Assembly (NCBI GenBank): GCA_031267055.1
Contig: JAIRZV010000026.1
Location: 1-6,787 of the forward strand
Length of the DNA stretch: 6,787 nt
Source of the DNA: Candidatus Margulisiibacteriota bacterium
GTDB taxonomy: Bacteria > Margulisbacteria > Termititenacia > Termititenacales > Termititenacaceae
Direction: 5' to 3'
Shown here one piece after another: positions 1-5,473 of the stretch (positions are counted from its first letter, which is position 1; the number at the start of each line of letters is the position of its first letter). The translations under genes and the position numbers were made by a program. Under the pieces are notes generated by a model, which saw nothing but the letters and a program-made list of their open reading frames with translations, was not told where the DNA came from and did no database searches.

Positions 1-518
1 CCGCCGCTTATAGAGATAAAGTTATAAGAGAGTTTTATTGCCGCATACGCGGTGATGTTTTCTGCAGAAACGGGACTGAAAAAAATACGCGGTTTTAGAT
101 ATAAAGGTGTTAAATTCAACTCAAAATCTCCCTCATCTAAAGAAGCCGACCCAGATGCTTCGCCAACAAATGTCAATGAAAGATGTTTATACAATCTAGT
201 GGCTTTGTATTTTTGGGGAAGAGTAAAGCCGCCCAAAATTTCAAATTGCCCGAAACGTAAAAACGCATGTTCTGCGCCAAAAGCAAGGTTTGGCTTAAAG
301 GAGAGGTCATCCTTTTCTTTGGCTGCCGCCGTCCAAGAACTATTGCCTTGTGTTACGCTAACACGATCTGAAATATTCAGAATCAAGTTACTATCTAAAC
401 TTGTCGAGCCTTTGATAGTGGATTTTTTTCCACTCTCTCCTTCGGCAAAAGAAAATCCAGCGAGAAGTCCCGTAAAAACACACAAATAAATTATCCCGTG
501 CTGTGTAATTTTTTTCAT
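1..518 (-). CDS. Secreted beta-rich protein of unknown function, 3' end outside window
   Basis: The minus strand is open from an ATG at 518-516 to the left edge, about 172 codons with no stop, so the C-terminus is missing. The start is well supported: AAAGGAG lies about 5 bases upstream. Residues 1-25 form a classical signal peptide: a Lys-Lys N-terminus, a hydrophobic core (IIYLCVFTGLLAG), then SFA followed by EGESG, giving a likely signal peptidase I site after A25. The mature part has no obvious transmembrane helix. It is rich in Ser, Thr, Gly and alternating hydrophobic residues, with short strand-like runs such as FLRFGQFEILGGF and YAAIKLSYNFISI. That suggests a periplasmic or outer-membrane beta protein, possibly a barrel, but I recognise no family. 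It is AT-richer than the pyr genes. It diverges from the pseudouridine synthase gene. Confidence is high that it is a real gene and low on function. Confidence 0.8.
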   Translation of the reverse strand, partial: MKKITQHGIIYLCVFTGLLAGFSFAEGESGKKSTIKGSTSLDSNLILNISDRVSVTQGNSSWTAAAKEKDDLSFKPNLAFGAEHAFLRFGQFEILGGFTLPQKYKATRLYKHLSLTFVGEASGSASLDEGDFELNLTPLYLKPRIFFSPVSAENITAYAAIKLSYNFISISG

Positions 519-523
519 GCTGG

Positions 524-530
524 CTCCTTT
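524..530 (-). promoter_or_regulatory. Shine-Dalgarno site of the secreted protein gene
   Basis: Read on the minus strand, AAAGGAG precedes the ATG at 518 by 5 bases. This near-consensus site fixes the start of the left-edge gene and shows that the overlapping plus-strand reading is not the real one. Confidence 0.75.
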
Positions 531-559
531 ACTTACTTCACAGAAAGTTTATGGCTATT

Positions 560-589
560 ATCTTATTATTGCTCCCTTTCTAGCGTCAA
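560..589 (-). promoter_or_regulatory. Candidate sigma70-type promoter of the secreted protein gene
   Basis: On the minus strand TTGACG (589-584) is followed after 18 bases by TAAGAT (565-560). The -35 matches five of six consensus bases and the -10 four of six. Transcription would start near 553 and give a leader of about 35 bases containing the Shine-Dalgarno site. No other good pair was seen upstream of this gene. Confidence 0.45.
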
Positions 590-619
590 GCAGCCTATTG
601 CCGCGCCGCCAACAAATGT

Positions 620-625
620 TAAAAT
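620..625 (+). promoter_or_regulatory. Candidate -10 box for the pseudouridine synthase gene
   Basis: TAAAAT matches five of six bases of TATAAT. TTGCCG at 598-603 could be its -35, with a 16-base spacer. Transcription would start at about 632-633, on or next to the GTG proposed as start codon, so the message would be leaderless. The match is modest and this is an inference. Confidence 0.3.
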
Positions 626-632
626 CCCGCCT

Positions 633-1340
633 GTGGAACCAATCCGCATTCAGCGTTATCTTTCCGAGCAGGGTCTGGCCTCGCGGCGCGAAGCGGCGTC
701 TTGGATCACGGCCGGATACATCTCGCTCAATGGCCAAAAAGTCACGGACACCGGAGCAAAAATGGTTTTGGGCGCAGACATGCTAAAAATCGACAAAAAA
801 GCGAGCGCGGCGCCAAAATATTATTTTCTATTCAATAAACCGCTGGGCATAGTGACAGTCAACGCGCAAAAAGGCGAGCGTGAAATCAAAGATATTGTAA
901 AATTGCCAAAAGGCGTTGTGCCGGTTGGCCGGCTGGACAAAGACACCGGCGGTTTGATATTCCTGACCAACGACGGCGTGGCCGCCAGACGCATTATGGA
1001 CCCGGCTTTTTACCACGAGAAAGAATATGAAGTAACTCTTTACAAGCCTGTGTCAGACAAAGCTTTGCTTACTCTGGAGCAAGGAGTGCATATACTGGGC
1101 CAAAAGACACGTCCGGCTAAAACAAAACGGCTTGGCGGTTATAAATTTTTATTAATTATCACTGAAGGCAAGAACAGGCAGGTCAGGCGCATGTGCGAGG
1201 CTATTGGCTGTCCAGTACGACTTCTTTTACGCAAAAGAATACTTAACTTTCATTTGGGGCAGCTGCACCCGGGACAACTCAAAGAGTTAAACAATAGTGA
1301 AAAAACAGCATTGCTTAAAACACTTGGCATCGCTCGTTAA
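633..1340 (+). CDS. RsuA/RluB-family rRNA pseudouridine synthase
   Basis: This enzyme isomerises a specific uridine in 16S or 23S rRNA to pseudouridine during ribosome assembly in the cytoplasm. An S4 RNA-binding domain comes first (about residues 4-50: IRIQRYLSEQGLASRREA, then GYISLNGQKV). The catalytic domain begins at YYFLFNKPLGIVT. The signature GRLDKDTGGLIFLTNDG contains the catalytic Asp, D102 with this start. The C-terminal motif EGKNRQVRRMCEAIG is also typical. At 235 residues it has the usual family length. The reading frame stays open upstream to a GTG at 498, but that adds 45 residues unlike the family and runs through the divergent gene's start. GTG 633, just before the S4 domain, is the only other start in frame; it has no Shine-Dalgarno sequence. 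RsuA, RluB, RluE and RluF specificity cannot be separated by eye. The C-terminal third is AT-richer than the rest. Confidence 0.88.
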   Translation: MEPIRIQRYLSEQGLASRREAASWITAGYISLNGQKVTDTGAKMVLGADMLKIDKKASAAPKYYFLFNKPLGIVTVNAQKGEREIKDIVKLPKGVVPVGRLDKDTGGLIFLTNDGVAARRIMDPAFYHEKEYEVTLYKPVSDKALLTLEQGVHILGQKTRPAKTKRLGGYKFLLIITEGKNRQVRRMCEAIGCPVRLLLRKRILNFHLGQLHPGQLKELNNSEKTALLKTLGIAR

Positions 1341-1431
1341 TTAAGACGAAATCACACTTAACAATCACCCAAATTTACGCACACTAAACACATCTGGCTG
1401 TTCAGTAAATATTATTTTTGTAAATATATGT

Positions 1432-1478
1432 TTAACTATTGCTTAGCGCATAACAAAACAAGCCAACTAAATAGTTAA
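1432..1478. repeat. Bulged inverted repeat (possible RNA hairpin)
   Basis: TTAACTATT (1432-1440) is perfectly complementary to AATAGTTAA (1470-1478). Immediately inside, GCTT (1441-1444) pairs with AAGC (1460-1463). This gives 13 base pairs with a six-base bulge on the right arm (1464-1469) and a 15-base loop. It is AT-rich and has no T-tract, so it is unlikely to be an intrinsic terminator. Its role is unknown. Confidence 0.45.
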
Positions 1479-1530
1479 GCAACGATAACGGCGCTCCGTG
1501 GGAAAACAATCAGCGTTAGAAGTTAAGCAA
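1473..1530. repeat. Direct repeat AGTTAAGCAA, two copies
   Basis: AGTTAAGCAA occurs at 1473-1482 and again at 1521-1530, exactly 48 bases apart. The inner heptamer also occurs inverted (TTGCTTA) at 1439-1445. There are thus three copies of the heptamer within about 92 bases. The first direct copy overlaps the right arm of the inverted repeat. Confidence 0.4.
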
Positions 1531-1586
1531 AACAAAACGGTATTTTAATTATATATTAACACACGCACAGGGACGTTTGTTCTTTA

Positions 1587-1612
1587 TTCACAAATTGTTT
1601 ATCATTTGTGGA
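1587..1612. repeat. Inverted repeat CACAAAT-N8-ATTTGTG
   Basis: CACAAAT (1589-1595) and ATTTGTG (1604-1610) are perfect inverted repeats around an eight-base loop. A T-G wobble and a T-A pair extend the stem to nine. The site lies about 100 bases beyond the stop of the minus-strand PsbP-like gene. It could be a weak bidirectional 3'-end hairpin or a protein-binding dyad. No T-run follows it on either strand. Confidence 0.35.
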
Positions 1613-1713
1613 CAATATTTATTTTGAGCCAAAACACATTTTTGAGCATGTCTTAACATTTTCGTCTATCTCTTTTTCATGTATATAACGTAAAGGAATA
1701 CTTCCAAATTTGT

Positions 1714-2214
1714 TTAGTTTGCCTTAAATGAATTCCAGATCTGCAAAATATCGCGCTTGGCATCATTCCAGGTTGTAGAATCGGTAGTTATGGTAAAAAT
1801 ATACGCCATATCGCCTTTAACAAAATACCCTTCCTGCACTATGACCAGCGCGGTGCGGGCTGTCGAGCGTTGAAAAACCGAGCGATTGTACATGACATTG
1901 AACGCCGAATCCGCGCCTTTGCGCTCATTGCCGTTGAGTTGGGCGCCGGCCAGATACCGCCAGCTATCGTAAGCGCGCAGGCGGTCGCGGGCAACCTCTT
2001 CCGCACTGCGTTTATTGGCGGGCTGTATATTGAAATCCACCACGGTAATTTCGTCGCCGCGCATGGCGGTCGCGCGGTGCTGGCCGTCCAGCAGGATTTT
2101 CCAGGAGCCGGGTATTTCAAAAGTCACCGGATATTTGCTGTCCGTATAGCGATTGCCATTCCAATCAGCCAGCGCGACACAGCTCAATAACAAAATCACT
2201 AAAAATTTCTTCAC
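1714..2214 (-). CDS. Small exported protein, PsbP/Mog1-like fold suspected
   Basis: The 166-residue product starts with a clear export signal (MKKFLVILLLSCVALA). It can be read as a signal peptidase I site after A16, or as a poor lipobox with C12 (LLSC), so anchoring is uncertain. The mature domain opens with YPVTFEIPGSWKI (residues 28-40), has a middle stretch with many charged residues, and ends in IWNSFKAN. A YP-x-F-x-x-P-x-x-W opening and a terminal helix ending in x-SF are typical of the PsbP/Mog1/DUF1795 superfamily of small periplasmic or lipoprotein domains. This assignment is inferred from pattern alone. The GTG start (2214-2212) overlaps the TGA of the upstream gene by GTGA, so the two are probably translationally coupled and co-transcribed. 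No enzymatic motif is seen. Confidence 0.78.
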   Translation of the reverse strand: MKKFLVILLLSCVALADWNGNRYTDSKYPVTFEIPGSWKILLDGQHRATAMRGDEITVVDFNIQPANKRSAEEVARDRLRAYDSWRYLAGAQLNGNERKGADSAFNVMYNRSVFQRSTARTALVIVQEGYFVKGDMAYIFTITTDSTTWNDAKRDILQIWNSFKAN

Positions 2215-3182
2215 TGGTAAACCTTCTTTATATAGAAAGCCCCGCCCTCAGCTTTCAGGTCTATTTTCAGGCCGGCGTCATTATACAGGAAAGTGTACAG
2301 ATACGCTCCGTCGTCGGTTTTGCGCAGAGCGGACAGGGCCAGCGTGGTCGACTCCGCCGCACGCATTTTAGCGCTGTCCGCCGGCATCAATGGTTCTTCC
2401 GCGTTGCTTAGATAATCGTGCTCCCTGTAATCCGGTGAGTCCTGCGCGCGCACATAGGCAACAAAACTCCGCGCGTATTCCTGCGCGGCAAACAGCCGCG
2501 TATAGTAAGCATAAGAAGAAATTCTGGCCGCGGGACGCGCGCTGTTGTCCGCCGCCAGATCAGCGTAAAGAAAACCGCCGGTGTAAGCGGTTTCGCCGGA
2601 AATTTCCGGCCCAAAAACCGCCGCGTTATCCCGCAACAGCTCCAGATACAGAGCCTCGCCGGTCAGCAAATACAGGCGCAACGCGGCTTCTTCCCAGATC
2701 GATACAGTATAGAGCGGCCAGCCACCGCTGCTCAAGCGCGGCGCGCTCAAAGCGCAGACCACAACTTTGCGGTTATTAAAATTATTGAGCAGGGTGTTGT
2801 AAATCTCGACGGCTTTGTCCGGCAACCGCAGTCTTTCGTAGGCGGTGGCCAGATAAAACCATGCCGCCGCTTTATTGCGTGTGTATTGAATATTTTGCTC
2901 GATATTGTCCAGCACAATTTGCGTGTTTTCGGAGTAGCGCAGGCGCAGTTCGTTTTCCAGCTGCTGAGCGACAAGCTCCTCGGGGTCCCAGTAATAAACC
3001 ACATTTTCGCGCCCGGTCTGTCCGCGCGCATTGCCCGCGCGGGTCTGCCTCTCCTCGCGCAGTGGCGCGCTCATATCCTGCAACGATGAGGACACCAGCC
3101 AGGACAGGCCGCCCAAAAACAAACCCAGTCCCGCGCCGAACAGCAAATATTTTGGCCAAGAGCTATTGCGGCGTCTAGTCAT
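2211..3182 (-). CDS. Membrane-anchored TPR-containing protein of unknown function
   Basis: The 323-residue product begins with a basic stretch (MTRRRNSSWPK), then a hydrophobic segment at about 12-33 rich in Gly and Leu. This indicates a single N-terminal membrane anchor with the bulk outside the cytoplasm. Residues 36-60 are charged and low in complexity, probably a linker. One tetratricopeptide repeat is clear at about 105-138: W108, L111, A112, Y115, A124 and Y128 fall at the canonical positions. A helical stretch follows (163-190, WEEAALRLYLLTGEALYLEL). The C-terminus (about 280-323) looks like beta strands (AYLYTFLYNDAGLKIDL). I recognise no named family; a scaffold or assembly role in the envelope is only an inference. 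The ATG lacks a Shine-Dalgarno sequence. The gene is divergent from pyrB and overlaps the downstream PsbP-like gene. Confidence 0.78.
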   Translation of the reverse strand: MTRRRNSSWPKYLLFGAGLGLFLGGLSWLVSSSLQDMSAPLREERQTRAGNARGQTGRENVVYYWDPEELVAQQLENELRLRYSENTQIVLDNIEQNIQYTRNKAAAWFYLATAYERLRLPDKAVEIYNTLLNNFNNRKVVVCALSAPRLSSGGWPLYTVSIWEEAALRLYLLTGEALYLELLRDNAAVFGPEISGETAYTGGFLYADLAADNSARPAARISSYAYYTRLFAAQEYARSFVAYVRAQDSPDYREHDYLSNAEEPLMPADSAKMRAAESTTLALSALRKTDDGAYLYTFLYNDAGLKIDLKAEGGAFYIKKVYQ

Positions 3183-3193
3183 GTATTTTATTA

Positions 3194-3222
3194 TTGCACA
3201 AGATAAAATTTTTCTCTATAAT
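3194..3222 (+). promoter_or_regulatory. Promoter of the pyrB-pyrC-carA operon
   Basis: TTGCAC (3194-3199) is followed after exactly 17 bases by a perfect TATAAT (3217-3222). The -35 matches only the TTG triplet, but spacing and -10 are ideal. Transcription should start near 3228-3229. The box lies in the only spacer between the divergent minus-strand gene pair and pyrB, so any divergent promoter must overlap it. Confidence 0.7.
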
Positions 3223-3237
3223 TAAGAAGTTCTATTT

Positions 3238-3244
3238 AGAGGTG
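3238..3244 (+). promoter_or_regulatory. Shine-Dalgarno site of pyrB, pointing to a non-ATG start
   Basis: AGAGGTG is a strong ribosome binding match. Its GAGG core ends six bases before ATC at 3249. The first recognised start triplet in frame, TTG at 3273, is about 30 bases further on, too far for this site. The in-frame stop TAG at 3237 limits how far upstream pyrB can begin. Confidence 0.5.
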
Positions 3245-3272
3245 TATCATCAGTCCGCTGGGTATTAAGGAT

Positions 3273-4178
3273 TTGCTGGGACTAAAAAATCTCAGCGCCA
3301 AACAGATCAACCTGATCATTCAAGAGGCTTTTACCTATAAAAAACAGTTTGCCGCGCCGGGGCGGATCAAAAAATCTCTGCTGGACAAAACGCTGTTGAC
3401 TTTGTTTTACGAGCCGTCCACGCGCACCATGACTTCTTTTAATGTCGCGGCCGGGCGGCTGGGCGGCCGCGCGCACAATGTCAGCGTATCCGCGTCCAGC
3501 GTGCAAAAAGGCGAAACGCTCATCGACACGGTGCGCAATCTCGAAGTGATGGGTTTTAGCGCGGTGGTCCTCCGGCACAGCCATGGCGGCGCGCCGCAGC
3601 TCGCGGCTGAGAACACAGCTATGCCCGTCATCAACGCCGGAGACGGATTTAACGAGCATCCCACGCAGGCCTTGCTGGATATTATGACCATGCAGCAATT
3701 CAAAGGCGATCTCCAAAATAAAAAAGTCGTCATCGTCGGCGACATCGCCCACAGCCGCGTGGCGCGCTCGAATATCTGGGGATTAAACACGCTCGGCGCG
3801 CAGGTGGCGGTTTGCGGACCGGCCACACTGATACCCAAAGGCATTGAGGATTTCGGCGTCACGGTGGAGCACGATCTCGGCCGCGCGCTGGCCGACGCGG
3901 ATTTTGTGAATGTCTTGCGCATGCAGTACGAACGGCAGGCCGACCAAAATTTTATCCCGTCCAAACGGGAATATCACCGGCTTTTTGGCATCAATGAAAA
4001 ACGTCTGGCCAAAGCCAAGCCGGATTTGCTGGTCCTGCATCCCGGGCCGATCAACCGCAGTGTGGAAATTTCCACGCCGGTCGCTGACGGCAAACAAAAT
4101 GTTATTCTGGAGCAAGTCGTCAACGGCCTGGCGATACGCATGGCGGTTTTGAATTTGCTGATCGGAGAAAAAGCATGA
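3273..4178 (+). CDS. pyrB: Aspartate carbamoyltransferase catalytic chain
   Basis: PyrB condenses carbamoyl phosphate with L-aspartate to N-carbamoyl-L-aspartate, the committed step of pyrimidine synthesis, as a cytoplasmic trimer. The carbamoyl-phosphate loop STRT is at residues 49-52, the QKGE loop with K79 at 78-81, HPTQ at 129-132 (in NEHPTQALLDI), and HPGPINR at 256-262. The last is diagnostic of aspartate rather than ornithine carbamoyltransferase. The annotated start is TTG 3273 (301 residues). No ATG or GTG exists between the in-frame stop at 3237 and the conserved core. Starting at ATC 3249 would add eight residues (ISPLGIKD), fit the Shine-Dalgarno spacing and give 309 residues, also normal for the family. 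The gene overlaps pyrC by ATGA. No pyrI regulatory-chain gene is adjacent. Confidence 0.95.
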   Translation: MLGLKNLSAKQINLIIQEAFTYKKQFAAPGRIKKSLLDKTLLTLFYEPSTRTMTSFNVAAGRLGGRAHNVSVSASSVQKGETLIDTVRNLEVMGFSAVVLRHSHGGAPQLAAENTAMPVINAGDGFNEHPTQALLDIMTMQQFKGDLQNKKVVIVGDIAHSRVARSNIWGLNTLGAQVAVCGPATLIPKGIEDFGVTVEHDLGRALADADFVNVLRMQYERQADQNFIPSKREYHRLFGINEKRLAKAKPDLLVLHPGPINRSVEISTPVADGKQNVILEQVVNGLAIRMAVLNLLIGEKA

Positions 4179-5473
4179 GCGGTCTTTTGTTAAAAAACGG
4201 CACTATCGTCGATCCGTCGCAGGGACTGCATAAAAAACTAGACCTGCTGGTCGCGGACGGCAAGGTCATCGAATTAAAAGAAAACATCTCCGCGGACGGC
4301 GCCGAAGTGTATGATTTCCAGAACAAAATCGTTGCGCCCGGCTTGATCGACATGCACGTGCATCTCCGTGAGCCCGGCCAGGAAGAAAAAGAAACTATTA
4401 AGACCGGAAGCAAAGCCGCGGTAGCCGGCGGATTTACGAGCATCGCCTGTATGGCCAATACCGATCCGCCGGCTGACGACGTCAGTCTCATCAAGCACAT
4501 ACAGGAAGTCGCGCGGCGGCACGGCATAGTCAATGTCCTGCCGATCGGCGCGTGCACGATCGGTCTGCGCGGCGAGTTCATCACGCAGATCGGCGAAATG
4601 CAGCGTTTCGGCGCGGTGGCGTTTTCCGACGACGGCCAGCCCATCATCAACGCGCAAGTGTTGCGCAAAGTGCTGGAATACGCCGGCATGTTTAATTCCG
4701 TGGTCATCTCCCACTGCGAGGACAAAACGTTGACCAACGGCGGCTCGATGAATGAAAGCGCGCTATCCACCAAACTCGGTCTGCCGGGTATACCCAGCGC
4801 GTCAGAAGCAACTATGGTCGCGCGCGACATAGAGATCGCCAAAAATTTTGGCCGTATTCATCTGGCGCATATTTCCACCAAAGAAAGTCTGGACCTGATC
4901 CGTCAGGCCAAAAAACTCGGCGCGCCGATCACCTGCGAAACCGCACCGCATTATTTGCTGCTGACCGAGGAAGCGGTCGGCGTTTACAACACCAATGCCA
5001 AAATGAGTCCGCCGTTGCGTCAGGAAGCCGACCGGCAGGCGCTGCTCGCCGCACTGCAAGACGGCACTATCGACATCCTCGCCACTGACCACGCGCCGCA
5101 TACACTCGACGATAAACGCGTGGAATTCAATCTCGCGTCATTCGGCATCAGCGGACTGGAAACCGCGCTGCCACTGCTTTACACGCATCTGGTGCAGACC
5201 GGCCTGCTGACGCTTGACCGATTGGTGGAGTTGATGAGCGTCAATCCGGCTAAAATTTTCGCGCTGGACAAAGGCACGCTCCGGCCCGGTGCGGCGGCGG
5301 ACATCACAGTTATCGATCCACAATTGACCAAAAAAGTAGACAAGACCAAATTTTATTCCAAAGGCAAAAACACGCCTTTTGACGGCTGGGAGTTATGCGG
5401 CTGGGCGGCTATGACTATTGTCGGCGGACAGATAAAATACACACCGGAAAAAGGAGTCTGGCTAAAGGCATGA
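4175..5473 (+). CDS. pyrC: Dihydroorotase, class I
   Basis: PyrC is a zinc amidohydrolase that reversibly cyclises N-carbamoyl-L-aspartate to dihydroorotate, the step after PyrB. All expected metal ligands are visible: H61 and H63 in DMHVHLREPGQ, D153 in FSDDG in place of the carboxylated lysine of class II enzymes, H180 in ISHCED, H232 in HLAHIS, and catalytic D305 in ATDHAPH. Substrate-binding residues in HLREPG and MANTDPP are present. The 432 residues match class I (longer) dihydroorotases such as those of Bacillus and Aquifex. The C-terminus (FYSKGKNTPFDGW) is typical and complete. The ATG start has GGAG seven bases upstream and overlaps the pyrB stop as ATGA, which implies coupled translation. 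Since the metal ligands are intact it is probably an active enzyme, not a non-catalytic partner of PyrB. Confidence 0.95.
   Translation: MSGLLLKNGTIVDPSQGLHKKLDLLVADGKVIELKENISADGAEVYDFQNKIVAPGLIDMHVHLREPGQEEKETIKTGSKAAVAGGFTSIACMANTDPPADDVSLIKHIQEVARRHGIVNVLPIGACTIGLRGEFITQIGEMQRFGAVAFSDDGQPIINAQVLRKVLEYAGMFNSVVISHCEDKTLTNGGSMNESALSTKLGLPGIPSASEATMVARDIEIAKNFGRIHLAHISTKESLDLIRQAKKLGAPITCETAPHYLLLTEEAVGVYNTNAKMSPPLRQEADRQALLAALQDGTIDILATDHAPHTLDDKRVEFNLASFGISGLETALPLLYTHLVQTGLLTLDRLVELMSVNPAKIFALDKGTLRPGAAADITVIDPQLTKKVDKTKFYSKGKNTPFDGWELCGWAAMTIVGGQIKYTPEKGVWLKA
5451..5456 (+). promoter_or_regulatory. Shine-Dalgarno site of carA, unusually distant
   Basis: AAGGAG lies inside the end of pyrC, 13 bases before the carA ATG at 5470. 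That is longer than the usual 5-9, so carA translation probably depends partly on re-initiation at the ATGA overlap. No ATG or GTG sits closer to this site in the carA frame. Confidence 0.45.

Larger units (their letters stand above)
1341..1713. other. AT-rich convergent intergenic region with repeats, no gene seen
   Basis: This 373-base gap lies between two gene 3' ends. Reading both strands I find no ORF with a ribosome binding site; the best is a 16-codon ORF at 1428 with no Shine-Dalgarno. It holds the bulged inverted repeat at 1432-1478, the direct repeats at 1473-1482 and 1521-1530, a small ACGG-CGCT-CCGT hairpin at 1488-1499, and the hairpin at 1587-1612. There is no GC-rich stem followed by a T-run, so no standard intrinsic terminator for either flanking gene. 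It is long for a purely convergent spacer, so a small RNA or a decayed element is possible but unproven. Confidence 0.5.

Noticed and set aside
52..489. Plus-strand ORF of 145 codons
   Set aside because: It lies antisense to the secreted protein gene, which has a signal peptide and Shine-Dalgarno; its translation is Lys/Ser/Pro-rich with no domain.
161..619. 13-base direct repeat CGCCAACAAATGT at 161-173 and 607-619
   Set aside because: One 13-mer pair in a window of this size is expected by chance, and the flanks do not match.
498..632. N-terminal extension of the pseudouridine synthase from GTG 498
   Set aside because: The 45 added residues do not resemble the family and overlap the divergent gene's start and promoter.
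1430..1530. Integron attC-like site: GTTTAAC and GTTAAGC fit the RYYYAAC and GTTRRRY core patterns
   Set aside because: The stem continues without the unpaired spacer, no matching inner L boxes are found, and there is no integrase or cassette context.
3183..3272. PyrR-regulated attenuator or leader peptide before pyrB
   Set aside because: No terminator hairpin with T-run or short leader ORF is present, and the predicted leader is too short.
3407..3964. Minus-strand ORF of 185 codons inside pyrB
   Set aside because: It is a shadow of pyrB codons, with no ribosome binding site or recognisable domain.
4120..4842. Minus-strand ORF of 240 codons inside pyrC
   Set aside because: It is antisense to conserved pyrC sequence, is Ser/Met/Pro-rich and matches no family; long shadow ORFs are expected in GC-biased genes.
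5395..5469. Extended carA N-terminus from 5395
   Set aside because: It would overlap pyrC by about 80 bases and precedes the conserved family start; ATG 5470 has an ATGA junction like the previous one.
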